59,926 nt of DNA from Candidatus Thorarchaeota archaeon AB_25 (GTDB lineage: Archaea; Asgardarchaeota; Thorarchaeia; Thorarchaeales; Thorarchaeaceae). The translations under genes and the position numbers were made by a program. The stretch covers positions 1 through 59,926 of the forward strand of contig MEHG01000003.1 of assembly GCA_001940705.1 (NCBI GenBank), written 5' to 3'. Under the pieces are notes generated by a model that did no database searches, was not told the origin of the DNA, and worked only from the letters and a program-made list of their open reading frames with translations. Below are positions 15,142-24,677 of this stretch, piece after piece; positions within the stretch are counted from its first letter, which is position 1; each line of letters begins with the position of its first letter.

Positions 15142-18100
15142 ATGCCATTTCACTTACCCCGACGAGGAAACACGGGATTGGTTTCTCATGAAGTATATAG
15201 AAGACCAAGGTCATGGATTAAGTTACTCTGGGTATTTGGTACCGCATTTACTGGATTCTACTTGATACTCGTCTACCTGCTACCATTGATTGGGGTAGGT
15301 AGTCTCCCAATGGTTCCCCTGAAGGGATTTGTAGAAGTGATTATCTGCTTAATTCCTGTTATCACAGGATTGTTATTGACTACCACAAAAGTCCGTCTTC
15401 AGAAGCCGGTGGTCAGGGTAGAGAACAATACATTATCGATTCAGCTTGATGATCACGTCATTGGAACATGTTGTCTAGATATTGAGTCTGTGTCTGGTTC
15501 AGTATATCTAGACGAAAATGGAAAGCCTAGGTATAACGAGAGTATGTTATTGGCTATGCGTGCGGGGATGGACAAATCAGTTACTATGGCTTTTGAAGCG
15601 GGTGTAGCAAATGGAGAACCGTTCTTACATATCTTCATCACAGCAACGGGTCATAGTTCAAAACAGATTCAAGAAGTTCTGAGGAGAGAAGCAACAAGAA
15701 CCGAAGCGATTCTATTATCATCTCTAAACAATGTCGAATTAAAACTTCTGGGGGGAGATTATCTACAAGAAGTGGCTCTAACTCATTTGGAAGGAGTGAA
15801 AATCGAGTCCCAGAATTTAGCCATCAAAGAAGAAAGCAATTCTCTGGGCTTGGTAACCCTACAGGGATTACCACGGACGTTTCCAACCCAAGAAGCTTCT
15901 CAGATTGGAACGTTCATCTCAACAGCACTCAGACAAGGATACACAACAAGTATGACTTGTGTGTTTTCAGCATCTAAACCAGGGAAAGAGAAACGTGCAA
16001 TGGAGAGTCAGTGGAAGAGTATCCAAGCAAAGGAGAAGAGAAAGGAAGAATCGTTACAGGATCATGCTGCTAAGAAAAGACTGGTGACTCGTTATGAAGA
16101 AATCCAAGATAGAGTTGGTTGGTTTGATGCTACAGTGTATTTCAAAGTGAAAGCATCGACTAAGAGCAACATTGAGGCGGAGCTAGACGGAGTAAGTGGG
16201 TTAGTTCATTCGATATGGGGAGGTGGTGATTCCATCAAACTCAGTCCTCTGAAATTATCAAAGCGGACAGTTTTTAGAATATTAACTCGTCGTCATTTGA
16301 AACGTCAGCGCATGCACATAGTTCGACTAGCATCCTTCATTAACACACCAATCCGACAGCTTCCTGTAATCACTCCAAAACAATCCCCGGTCTTTCCGGT
16401 TCCTCCCAAGGAATTAGTAGACAATGAACTTGTTATTGGAGAAACCGTCTTTGGAGGACGCCGATTATCGAACGTTGGATTGAAGATTGATTGGCTAAGA
16501 GAGCATGCGGCTATATTGGGAGCAACTGGCTCTGGTAAAACAACACTCGTGAAACATCTTATGGCACAGTTGAGTACGAAAACCGATGTGCCTTGGTGGA
16601 TATTTGATGTCAAGGGTTCTGAATACCTTAGTCTGATTGGTCATGGTGAATCTGAGATTCAAGTCCTAAGGCCGGGTCTTGACGCTTCCTTTGCGTTCAA
16701 TCTCATTGACCCTGAACTAGTGAATGATGAGAACTATGCTCATTCTACTTTCGTAATTTTGAGAGAACTGTTGAATGAAAGAGGTGATTCTTCTGTATTA
16801 TCACCAGCAATGGAGAAATTACTTCGAGACTCTGTCATGAAGGTGGTAGAATCTGTAAATCAAGGCAACTCAGTTCAATCACTAGTTAATGCAGTTTCAG
16901 AACTATCGGGTAATGACCGTATGGGGAGTATGACCAGAGATGCATTACTCAACCGTCTTGAGATACTGACACGTGAACCTTTGGGATCAATCCTTGGTGG
17001 CGAACCCGAAACAGTTCGATTCTCGGATTTGTTAAAAAGGCGTGTTATCCTTGATCTTTCAAATGTTGCACGGGTAGGAGGAATGGACTCCGCTCGGCTA
17101 CTTTACAATCTTATTGCGAAACGAATCTTTGATAGTGCAATGAAACGTGGTATCACAGAAGATTTGCGTCATATTGTGGTATTAGAGGAAGCAAGTAATC
17201 TTGTGCCAGAGAGTTATACAAGACACTCTGCTGCAGATGTGACCACTGGGGAATCCATGGTGATGTTGCAACGAGCTACTGGACAAGGTGTTGTTGTGAT
17301 ATCAACTAGGCCCAATATCTCTTCGAATATTCTAGCGAATACTTCAACTAAGATAGCATTTCGACTACCATATGATAGTCAAGTTGGTGGTAGATTTCTT
17401 TCCTTGAGTGAAAATCAAGAACAGTATCTTCGGACATTGAAACGTGGTAGAGCCTTGATGAGTATACCTAACACTGAAACCTTTGAAATTGCTACACAGC
17501 GGTTTCCAGAGTCTTTTGTTCAAAAAGAAACGACAATGCCTGTTGAAAATGAAGCCACTTGCACAAAAGAAAAGCCTGTGTTAGAAAAGAGAGACCTCGT
17601 CAGTGATTCAGTAATGTCTGAACAAGCGGAAATTCCTGAAGCACAAACACTTGTTTTCAATAGACTTGATAGACTTGGGAGTCATGTCGTCGCATTTTTA
17701 GCAGCAGAGAGATGGGCAACGGAAGGAGAGATTCGGAATCTTTTAGCAGTACTGGAGTCCAAGGTTGAAGATGATGATATTTCAGAGGTCATTCGAAATC
17801 TTGTATCATTAGGTACTGTAGAAAGAGAAGCATTAGCACTTGTTGATGGGGGATTTGTATTCACTCTTCCTGGGAAAGCTTTGAATGCTGTCAGACAAGT
17901 AATTGTTGAGTATATTTCTGGAAGACTTGGACTGGAATATAATCCTTCTACCACTTCTGAGAATCCTGACTGGCCAGATATTGTATTAGAAGACAGAGCA
18001 GTGGTAGTCATTCCTGAACATTTGAGAGCATCATCGATGGGATTAACGTTAGATAAGATACGAAAGCAAATGAGTAAACTCCAAAATGGTGTAAATGAAC

Positions 18101-18924
18101 TCTTTGTTGTTGTTAGGGGTAGTGTTGCTGCGGCGAAATTGAGAGAATTAATGGACTCATCAGAGGAGTTCAATGATGTCAGTGTCGTTTCAGCATTTCC
18201 TAGGTCTCTAGATTCAATAATAGAAGGTTTGGCTCGTGAAGCTGATGCGTCCGAAGAGTCCTCGGTTCAAGCCCAGTTGACAGAAAATTCGGATGAGCAG
18301 GTTGATTTGATTGGTGCAATGCATGGTGTAGGATCTGCAACAAATCGAGCGATTCAGATTCGATTATGGTTCGGTTTGATTCAAGATTTAGTGGATATAT
18401 CTAGCGGCCAAGTTAAATGGGAAGAATTGTTAGAATTCATTGAAACTACAGCTCTACAGTCGTTGAAGGGAAGATCAGCCCCGCTAAATGTGGAGGAGGG
18501 AAAAAGGGCTCTGACAGAGTTGTTGGCTGATGAAGTTCTAATTGCTTTACGCGTCAATGATGAATCACAATTCATCGAGCTTACAGAGGGGCTCTGGTTG
18601 GTTAATTCGTCGGTTCTTAAAAGTCTGAAAGAAAAGGCTGTAGACACTATAGAAGAAGAACTGAAGAAGCACCACTCTAATGTTTCAAGGAATCATGGTT
18701 ATTACGACCTTTGTGTTGGTGATACTTCTTATGTTATATTTCCAAATCAACAGCAGTTGAACACACTTCTCCACCTGCATAGCGATGTGGCTTGTAGAAC
18801 CTGTAAATCAACAAAAGTTGTTTGTGTTTTAACCGCATCAGAGTATCTTGAAGAGAGCGTTACAACACCAAGCAACTTGATTGTCAAGACAATGGATGAT
18901 AATGTGTCAGCCTTAGTTACCTGA
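15142..18924 (+). CDS. Large membrane-anchored HerA/VirB4-like ATPase
   Basis: 1260 residues. Two transmembrane segments lie near 27-50 and 62-82, then a soluble domain, then a HerA/FtsK-type motor core: Walker A LGATGSGKTTLVKH near 457-470, WWIFDVKGSEY near 485, Walker B HIVVLEEASNLVP near 676-688, and the downstream STRPNISSNILANT motif typical of HerA/DUF87 proteins. The last 400 residues hold winged-helix-like segments and a C-terminal region with a CRTC motif. Family members pump DNA or proteins, but no NurA nuclease or relaxase is adjacent, so the function is open. It is divergent from a surface protein gene and convergent with ipk, one base apart. Confidence 0.75.
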   Translation: MPFHLPRRGNTGLVSHEVYRRPRSWIKLLWVFGTAFTGFYLILVYLLPLIGVGSLPMVPLKGFVEVIICLIPVITGLLLTTTKVRLQKPVVRVENNTLSIQLDDHVIGTCCLDIESVSGSVYLDENGKPRYNESMLLAMRAGMDKSVTMAFEAGVANGEPFLHIFITATGHSSKQIQEVLRREATRTEAILLSSLNNVELKLLGGDYLQEVALTHLEGVKIESQNLAIKEESNSLGLVTLQGLPRTFPTQEASQIGTFISTALRQGYTTSMTCVFSASKPGKEKRAMESQWKSIQAKEKRKEESLQDHAAKKRLVTRYEEIQDRVGWFDATVYFKVKASTKSNIEAELDGVSGLVHSIWGGGDSIKLSPLKLSKRTVFRILTRRHLKRQRMHIVRLASFINTPIRQLPVITPKQSPVFPVPPKELVDNELVIGETVFGGRRLSNVGLKIDWLREHAAILGATGSGKTTLVKHLMAQLSTKTDVPWWIFDVKGSEYLSLIGHGESEIQVLRPGLDASFAFNLIDPELVNDENYAHSTFVILRELLNERGDSSVLSPAMEKLLRDSVMKVVESVNQGNSVQSLVNAVSELSGNDRMGSMTRDALLNRLEILTREPLGSILGGEPETVRFSDLLKRRVILDLSNVARVGGMDSARLLYNLIAKRIFDSAMKRGITEDLRHIVVLEEASNLVPESYTRHSAADVTTGESMVMLQRATGQGVVVISTRPNISSNILANTSTKIAFRLPYDSQVGGRFLSLSENQEQYLRTLKRGRALMSIPNTETFEIATQRFPESFVQKETTMPVENEATCTKEKPVLEKRDLVSDSVMSEQAEIPEAQTLVFNRLDRLGSHVVAFLAAERWATEGEIRNLLAVLESKVEDDDISEVIRNLVSLGTVEREALALVDGGFVFTLPGKALNAVRQVIVEYISGRLGLEYNPSTTSENPDWPDIVLEDRAVVVIPEHLRASSMGLTLDKIRKQMSKLQNGVNELFVVVRGSVAAAKLRELMDSSEEFNDVSVVSAFPRSLDSIIEGLAREADASEESSVQAQLTENSDEQVDLIGAMHGVGSATNRAIQIRLWFGLIQDLVDISSGQVKWEELLEFIETTALQSLKGRSAPLNVEEGKRALTELLADEVLIALRVNDESQFIELTEGLWLVNSSVLKSLKEKAVDTIEEELKKHHSNVSRNHGYYDLCVGDTSYVIFPNQQQLNTLLHLHSDVACRTCKSTKVVCVLTASEYLEESVTTPSNLIVKTMDDNVSALVT

Positions 18925-18925
18925 G

Positions 18926-19738
18926 TTATGACTGAATTCTTGTGCAGATGGTTGTTTTATTTTGTAATAGAAACTTAAGACGATCGGGAACTGTGAGGTT
19001 GAAGATGATAATCTCTCTGTTCTGTCTAGAAATTTCGAGAAGCTCGGTCACTTTTTTCGACATGCCGCCTGTTACATCGGTATTGGTCGAAGGTCCTGTT
19101 TTGGATAGAATGGTGTCCTTGTTTTCTTGATTTATTACAGGTATGTGTTTGGCTGATGGGTTTGTTTTTGGATTATCGTCTAAGACTCCGTCAACATCGG
19201 TTCCAATGAGTATGGTTTTTGCATCTAGCTCTTTTGCAAGGTAAACTGCAATTGTATCCCCACTGAGAATAGACACAATGTTTTCTTCATCAAAACAAAC
19301 ATCTCCATGGGTTATTACAACAAGCCCATTGTCCAATGACTTTCTAATTATGTTGGTTGGATAATCATGTATCAAACCATTTCTTAGTGTTACAGACACA
19401 AAGGGAGGAATGACGATTGCAGGGATTCCTTCTTCGCTTAGACTTGTTTCAACAGAGGATGCAAGTGCGGACATATTATGCCGTATTGGTGGAATTCCTT
19501 TTACAAGAAGCTCTTTGGGACTTGTAGGATCAGCAAAGCCATGTGAATGGGCGGCTTGGTGACCGTGAGCTCCGCCGCCAAGAATAATGATTAGTTCACC
19601 TCTAGTATGTACTTTTAGTTCGTTGGCAATTCGGGACAAGTTTGCCTCATTGACTTTAGGAGGAGTCGAGTCTTTGTGTGTTATCACTGACCCGCCTAGT
19701 TTCACAATTGTGAGGTGTTTCAATTGTATCACGTACAA
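18926..19738 (-). CDS. Isopentenyl phosphate kinase
   Basis: 270 residues, amino acid kinase superfamily. It opens with TIVKLGGSVITHKD, and has ILGGGAHGHQAA with His60 in the position of the catalytic histidine of isopentenyl phosphate kinases, which separates it from glutamate and aspartate kinases. DGLVVITHGDV, LSGDTIAVYLAKEL and IGTDVDGVL motifs follow. It phosphorylates isopentenyl phosphate to IPP in the archaeal mevalonate pathway, supplying lipid precursors. No other mevalonate gene is adjacent. It is convergent with the HerA-like gene. Confidence 0.88.
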   Translation of the reverse strand: MYVIQLKHLTIVKLGGSVITHKDSTPPKVNEANLSRIANELKVHTRGELIIILGGGAHGHQAAHSHGFADPTSPKELLVKGIPPIRHNMSALASSVETSLSEEGIPAIVIPPFVSVTLRNGLIHDYPTNIIRKSLDNGLVVITHGDVCFDEENIVSILSGDTIAVYLAKELDAKTILIGTDVDGVLDDNPKTNPSAKHIPVINQENKDTILSKTGPSTNTDVTGGMSKKVTELLEISRQNREIIIFNLTVPDRLKFLLQNKTTICTRIQS

Positions 19739-19867
19739 CCAAATTGTTGGTCGTGCTTATGGACGTTGCTTTTTCAGGAATATGAATATGTCACACACAA
19801 GACAAGCTTTTTATCCAGTTCAGATTTGGAAGCCTTGGACACCTCGCGAACATTGAGGGATTCTTAA

Positions 19868-20179
19868 ATGACTCAAAGAGCAAGAATCAGATTATCTAGC
19901 ACAAGTACAGAACACCTAGATGGTGTGTGTAATCAAATCAAGAGGATTACTCGCAAGACAGGTGTCCGAATGGCTGGGCCTATTCCTTTACCGACTCGTA
20001 GAATGGTTGTTCCTACTAGAAAGACTCCTTGTGGCCAAGGATCTGAGTCTTGGGATAAATGGGAAATGAGGGTCCATAAACGTTTGATTGATATCGATGC
20101 AGATGAGAGGGCTATTCGTCAGATAATGCGTGTACGGATTCCTGATTCTGTATACATCGAGATCGAGTTGACTGGCTAA
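19868..20179 (+). CDS. rpsJ: Small ribosomal subunit protein uS10
   Basis: 103 residues, full length. Recognised from [20 protein letters not shown], the GPIPLPTRR motif and the C-terminal [20 protein letters not shown] component of the 30S head. In many archaea it sits next to EF-1alpha in the 'str' operon; here it stands alone. A TATA-like CTTTTTATCC lies at about 19806-19815. A short palindrome ACTGCAAGCAGT (20188-20199) follows the stop. Confidence 0.96.
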   Translation: MTQRARIRLSSTSTEHLDGVCNQIKRITRKTGVRMAGPIPLPTRRMVVPTRKTPCGQGSESWDKWEMRVHKRLIDIDADERAIRQIMRVRIPDSVYIEIELTG

Positions 20180-20187
20180 TTTTCACT

Positions 20188-20199
20188 ACTGCAAGCAGT
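20188..20199 (+). terminator. Short palindrome after rpsJ
   Basis: ACTGC-AA-GCAGT, 9 bases after the uS10 stop; it may form a small 3'-end hairpin. Weak by itself. Confidence 0.3.
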
Positions 20200-20289
20200 T
20201 CATAGATATATCGTACGTTTGTGACCTGATACAAACCCTTTTTGCACAATTCTACAAAGGACTTCTACAGCTCATGAGGTATCTCAGAG

Positions 20290-22113
20290 ATGTGTGGAAT
20301 AATTGCTGTAATACAGAAGCGCGGTGTTGTTGCTCCGTTCCTGCATCAAGCACTAAAACGTCTTGAATATCGTGGTTACGATTCGGTAGGAGTGACTACT
20401 ATTGCTGAAAATATGCTACACACCAAGAAGGACAAAGGTAAGATTGAGGAGGTTCACAAGCGCCTCAATCTTGATGAGATGCCAGGGTTAATTGGAATTG
20501 GTCATACTCGCTGGGCTACTCACGGCGCGCCATCCATGCTAAACTCACACCCACACTTTGACTGTGAGAACAAAATCGCGGTCGTTCACAATGGAGTTAT
20601 TGACAATTTCATGGGGCTCAGGAAGGAGCTCAAGGAAAAAGGTCACAAGTTCAATTCTGAAACAGATACAGAGATTATACCTCATATGATTGAGGACTTT
20701 ATGAAGGAAGGTTTTGATCTGGCTGGAGCGATTAAGGAGGTTACTAAACGTATTGAGGGGACTTACGCCATTGTAGCCGTGTCAGCTGATGACAGTGACA
20801 AGATTGTGTGTACACGTGATGGAAATCCATTAGTCATAGGAAGAAAAACTGGAGCCTCATACGTTTCTTCAGATATTCCTGCATTCCTACCAATGACAGA
20901 TGACATGATTCTCCTACTTGATGGAGAGATAGCAAGTCTGACAACTGAGGGTGTTCATATCGAGAAATTGTCTGATGGACAAACTGTTGACCGGGACACC
21001 ATCAAGATTAGTTGGACTGCGGATCAGGCTCAGAAAAGTGGATATCCTCATTTTATGTTGAAAGAGATTCATGAACAGCCTAATGCTATTAGAGATACAC
21101 TTAGACTACCATCTGAGAGTCTTGAGAAAGCAGCCAAGATAATCAAAGAGTCTGAGAATGTGTACATGTTAGCAATGGGAACCTCAGGACATGCTGCAAA
21201 AGCAGGACGACATATGTTTGCATCACTTGCAGGGATACTGCCATCATTTGAACTAGCAAGTGACTTTCAAGACACAGTTTATGGAGCACTATCTGATAAG
21301 GATTGTATTATTGCTATTACACAGTCAGGAGAAACTACTGATACGATTACTGCGGTTAAGTATGCAAAACAGCATGGTACAAAATTGGTTGCAATTACAA
21401 ATGTTGTTGGGAGCTCGATTACTCGGCTTGCAGATCATACAATCCTAACACAGGCAGGACCAGAGATAGGTGTCGCTGCGACTAAGACATTCATGGTTCA
21501 ACTTACATCCTTAGCTCTGATTGCTTTAGCTTTGGGAGAAATGACAGGATTCAAAGAATCTGCAGAAATCCGACAGAAGCGTAAGGCCTTGGAGAAATTA
21601 CCTGAACTCGTTTCAGAGGTTATTTCACGAAACGAAGAAAGGGCGCGAAGACTTGCTTCAGTCCTGTATGAGAAACCAAGTCTGCTTTTCTTGGGAAGAG
21701 GTATTTCAATGGCTACTGCTGAAGAAGGAGCACTCAAACTCAAGGAAATAGCATACAATCATGCAGAAGCGTACTCTGCTGGCGAGTCAAAACATGGACC
21801 TATTGCACTTGTTCAGGATGATTATCCTGTCATATTCGTAGCTCCTGCTGATGATACTAGAAATCGGATTGTTGGTAATATTATGGAAATGAAAGCAAGA
21901 GGTGCTACCATCATTTCTGTAATCCAAAAGGATGACGATGAGATAGCAGGATTGTCTGATCATGTGCTGATGATTCCGGAAACGACTGAGCCAGAGTTTT
22001 CAATCATGCCTTATGTTGTACCGTTGCAGTTGTTCAGTTATTATATGGCTCTGAGAAAAGACTATGACCCAGACAAGCCGCGTAATCTAGCCAAATCAGT
22101 CACCGTTCTTTAG
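20290..22113 (+). CDS. glmS: Glutamine-fructose-6-phosphate aminotransferase
   Basis: 607 residues, standard length. Starts MCGIIAV with the catalytic Cys2 of the N-terminal glutaminase domain (about 1-220; RLEYRGYDSVG, GHTRWATHG and HNGVIDN motifs), followed by two SIS sugar-phosphate isomerase domains (SQSGETTDT-like TQSGETTDT near 355; C-terminal YNHAEAYSAGESKHGP and KSVTV end). It makes glucosamine-6-phosphate for UDP-GlcNAc, needed for glycan and N-glycosylation precursors. The start has a GAGGTAT ribosome site. Confidence 0.97.
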   Translation: MCGIIAVIQKRGVVAPFLHQALKRLEYRGYDSVGVTTIAENMLHTKKDKGKIEEVHKRLNLDEMPGLIGIGHTRWATHGAPSMLNSHPHFDCENKIAVVHNGVIDNFMGLRKELKEKGHKFNSETDTEIIPHMIEDFMKEGFDLAGAIKEVTKRIEGTYAIVAVSADDSDKIVCTRDGNPLVIGRKTGASYVSSDIPAFLPMTDDMILLLDGEIASLTTEGVHIEKLSDGQTVDRDTIKISWTADQAQKSGYPHFMLKEIHEQPNAIRDTLRLPSESLEKAAKIIKESENVYMLAMGTSGHAAKAGRHMFASLAGILPSFELASDFQDTVYGALSDKDCIIAITQSGETTDTITAVKYAKQHGTKLVAITNVVGSSITRLADHTILTQAGPEIGVAATKTFMVQLTSLALIALALGEMTGFKESAEIRQKRKALEKLPELVSEVISRNEERARRLASVLYEKPSLLFLGRGISMATAEEGALKLKEIAYNHAEAYSAGESKHGPIALVQDDYPVIFVAPADDTRNRIVGNIMEMKARGATIISVIQKDDDEIAGLSDHVLMIPETTEPEFSIMPYVVPLQLFSYYMALRKDYDPDKPRNLAKSVTVL

Positions 22114-22146
22114 GTCCTTAAATCGCACTGGGTATCAAAATATTGT

Positions 22147-22404
22147 GTGAAACCAATGTGGCTGTTTTCAATTCTTAGTCCGCTTACTGACTTTGCGAAC
22201 CTGATAGCGGGATACTTCATGGAGATTTGGGACTTCTTGATTTTCATCGGGAATATTTCGGCTTTCGTGGTTGTCCTAGTGGGTGCGATATTGTGGTTTA
22301 CTGGAGTTAATGACAAGAGGGGGAAGGGATTGATTCTGAGTGGGATTCTTCTAGCGATTATTGTTCAGTACTTTGTGTTCTATCCACCTTCATTTACGCT
22401 ATAG
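22147..22404 (+). CDS. Small two-helix membrane protein, unknown
   Basis: 85 residues (GTG start; an ATG at 22156 is equally possible). Two hydrophobic segments (about 30-53 and 62-80) are separated by a basic GVNDKRGKG loop. This hairpin topology recalls TrbC/VirB2-type or small channel-like proteins, but nothing specific is conserved and I do not assign a function. It lies 33 bp after glmS on the same strand and its stop overlaps the 3' end of the convergent desulfurase-like gene by 6 bp. Confidence 0.6.
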   Translation: MKPMWLFSILSPLTDFANLIAGYFMEIWDFLIFIGNISAFVVVLVGAILWFTGVNDKRGKGLILSGILLAIIVQYFVFYPPSFTL

Positions 22405-23613
22405 TAACTCTGCGGCAATAACTGCAATTGTGTCTGCAAGACGATCAATGTCTTCTAGTGAATTATAGGCGTGGATTGATGCTTGGATTATCCCGTCATC
22501 TGATATTGATTGAATAAGAGAATGCGCACAGAGAACACCACTTCGAACTGCTATGTTTGATTCATCAAGAAACAGTGCTATATCATGGCAGTTTATTCCG
22601 TCTTCGGGGTTGAGATTGAATCCGAATATAGTACTATTCTCATTGGGCGCACCATATATGATGAGACTATCAATCTCCGCGAGTCTTTGAAGCAAGTATT
22701 TCGAAAGCTTGTTAATGTGTTTAATGAGTCCTTGTGAGTGAAGTTTTGTAAGGTATTCGAGTGACGTGTCCAGTCCTGCAATAGCAGGTACATTCAGATA
22801 ACCTGATTCGAACTTGTCGGGTTGGAGGGCAACTTCGAACAATCCGTCTTTGACATTTGTGACTGATGATCCTCCTAAAATGCCAGGTTTGTGAGTTTCT
22901 CCAATTGATTTATCGATCCATTGGATTGCTAACCCAGGTGGACCCATCAGGCCTATGTTAGCGGAAAAGACAAGTATATCGGAACCGAGTGCTGTTAGTG
23001 TTTCATTGGTGAGTCCAGCTGAACGCGTGGCGTCGGTTAGCAGTAGTGCATTGGACTTGTGAGCGATTTCAGCAACCGTATGTATCGGGTTGCGTATTCC
23101 TGGACCTGGTGATACATGACTGACTGCTACTAGGCCTGTGTTATCGTCCACCATTTTTTCCAATTCAGTAATCAGTAAGTTACCTTTACCATCAATTGGG
23201 GCAACTTCTACATCTAGACTCAATACCTTGGCTGATTGAAGCAGTGAAACAAGGATAGAGTTCTCTTCACTCTGTGCAATCACAATCTTATTTTTACTAG
23301 CAGTCTTCCAGTCAAATCCATACACAAATGATGCAACAGCAGAAGGAATGGATTTCTGGAATGATATCTGAGATTTGTCGGTTTCTAGGAACGTGGCTAA
23401 TGATTTTCTAGTATTTTCAACAATCGCCCCGCCTCTTACAGCAAGACGATGGGCTCCGCGACGTGCTGAGGACACCACAGTAGCAAGAAAATTATTTGTC
23501 GTAGATACAGCCTGCCGTGGCACAAGTGTGGTGCTTGCAGAGTCAAAGTATGCAAAGTCAGGAGTATGGTCATAAACACCAAAATCGTGCTTTATGTCGA
23601 ATTCAGCAGTCAT
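22399..23613 (-). CDS. Cysteine desulfurase-like class V aminotransferase fold protein, PLP lysine missing
   Basis: 404 residues, colinear with SufS/CsdA: YFDSASTTLVPRQA (21-34), RRGAHRLAVR (51-60), LLTDATRSAG near 191-200, and the cysteine loop AVRSGVLCAH with Cys362. Where SufS has FSGHKxYGPTG with the PLP-binding lysine, this protein reads FSANIGLMGPPG (216-227), with no lysine. The HVSN asparagine is a serine and the DGAQ glutamine an arginine. I re-read the codons (TCC GCT AAC ATA GGC CTG) and no single base error restores the lysine. It is therefore likely a non-desulfurase paralogue, perhaps a scaffold or an enzyme without PLP. The N-terminal and cysteine-loop regions are well kept, so it is not a decaying gene. 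Confidence 0.8.
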   Translation of the reverse strand: MTAEFDIKHDFGVYDHTPDFAYFDSASTTLVPRQAVSTTNNFLATVVSSARRGAHRLAVRGGAIVENTRKSLATFLETDKSQISFQKSIPSAVASFVYGFDWKTASKNKIVIAQSEENSILVSLLQSAKVLSLDVEVAPIDGKGNLLITELEKMVDDNTGLVAVSHVSPGPGIRNPIHTVAEIAHKSNALLLTDATRSAGLTNETLTALGSDILVFSANIGLMGPPGLAIQWIDKSIGETHKPGILGGSSVTNVKDGLFEVALQPDKFESGYLNVPAIAGLDTSLEYLTKLHSQGLIKHINKLSKYLLQRLAEIDSLIIYGAPNENSTIFGFNLNPEDGINCHDIALFLDESNIAVRSGVLCAHSLIQSISDDGIIQASIHAYNSLEDIDRLADTIAVIAAELL

Positions 23614-23675
23614 GATTAGTCTTCATGAGATAAGCGACTTTAATACAATGCTATACATTGGCCGGGGTGATTGTA

Positions 23676-24677
23676 GTGACTGAAAATCTTGTAGAAGGGT
23701 ATTTCGTAATTACCGTAGACGGTCTCGTCTTTGAAATCAAGGGTGTGATTCACCCTAGAAACCGTGTTATTGCATATCTTCGATACGTTCCAACTACAGG
23801 TACAACTTCTGACTCAGATATTGGATACAGAAAGGTGTATGCACTCAACGAGAGAGAGACATATCTTCGAAACAATTATCCGTCATACCTCTGGTTCAGT
23901 GACCCTCATGGAAGAGTGGTGCAATCGGTTCACAGTGATAGAATCGAATCTATACTTGATCCTGTTGATTGTCTGACAAAATTTCGTAACTCTGTTGACA
24001 AGATTTCAGATTTGGAACAGGCTTCAGTGAACTTAGCTGAAAAGCTTGTGAAATCAACTAGTATTGAGTGGATAGATATTGGTATCACAGGATCGCAGCT
24101 TGTAGGGATTGCTAGAGAAGACTCAGATATTGACTTGGTAGTTTATGGGTCAAGTGCATGTCGAAAGTTCTACTCCAATCTATCTAAGAACATTACATCA
24201 ATTGAAGACGTGGAACGTTATACAGGAACTTTGCTTGACGAACATGTTTCTTTCAGGTGGGGAGCACACGAGAATCTGAAACTTATTTTTCAGGAGATTG
24301 AACAAACAAAGGTATTGCAGGGATTGTTTGAGAGGTATCACTTCTTTGTGAGACTAGTTAAGACTCCGGGTGATCTTGAGTATGTCTATGGTGATGTTTC
24401 ATACCAGATGAAAGGTCAACAACTAGTATCAGGTAGGGTAGTGGACGACAGTGAATCTATGTTCACTCCTTGCGAGTATCTGATAGAATGTGATGATTCA
24501 CCTAATCTCAGGAAGCTTGTCAGTTATCGAGGTCGTTTCACTGAACAAATTTCAAAAGGAACATCCTTTGAGGCACTGGGGAGACTCGAGTTGGTTACGG
24601 ACCATAAAAAGAACAATCAGTACTTGCAGCTTGTTTTGGGCGAGCTCCCAAATGATTACCTGATTCCAAAGGAGTAG
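23676..24677 (+). CDS. Nucleotidyltransferase-domain protein, archaeal, unknown substrate
   Basis: About 333 residues. A pol-beta-type nucleotidyltransferase motif lies near residues 137-154 of this reading: ITGSQLVGIAREDSDIDLVV, that is GS followed by D-x-D. A region before it (about 30-85) has the RxxYAxNERETYLRNNYP motif of a conserved archaeal family. I chose GTG at 23676 because a strong GGGGTGATT site lies 4 bases before it; an upstream TTG at 23658 would add six residues. Substrate (tRNA, protein or small molecule) cannot be told. It is divergent from the desulfurase-like gene. Confidence 0.7.
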   Translation: MTENLVEGYFVITVDGLVFEIKGVIHPRNRVIAYLRYVPTTGTTSDSDIGYRKVYALNERETYLRNNYPSYLWFSDPHGRVVQSVHSDRIESILDPVDCLTKFRNSVDKISDLEQASVNLAEKLVKSTSIEWIDIGITGSQLVGIAREDSDIDLVVYGSSACRKFYSNLSKNITSIEDVERYTGTLLDEHVSFRWGAHENLKLIFQEIEQTKVLQGLFERYHFFVRLVKTPGDLEYVYGDVSYQMKGQQLVSGRVVDDSESMFTPCEYLIECDDSPNLRKLVSYRGRFTEQISKGTSFEALGRLELVTDHKKNNQYLQLVLGELPNDYLIPKE

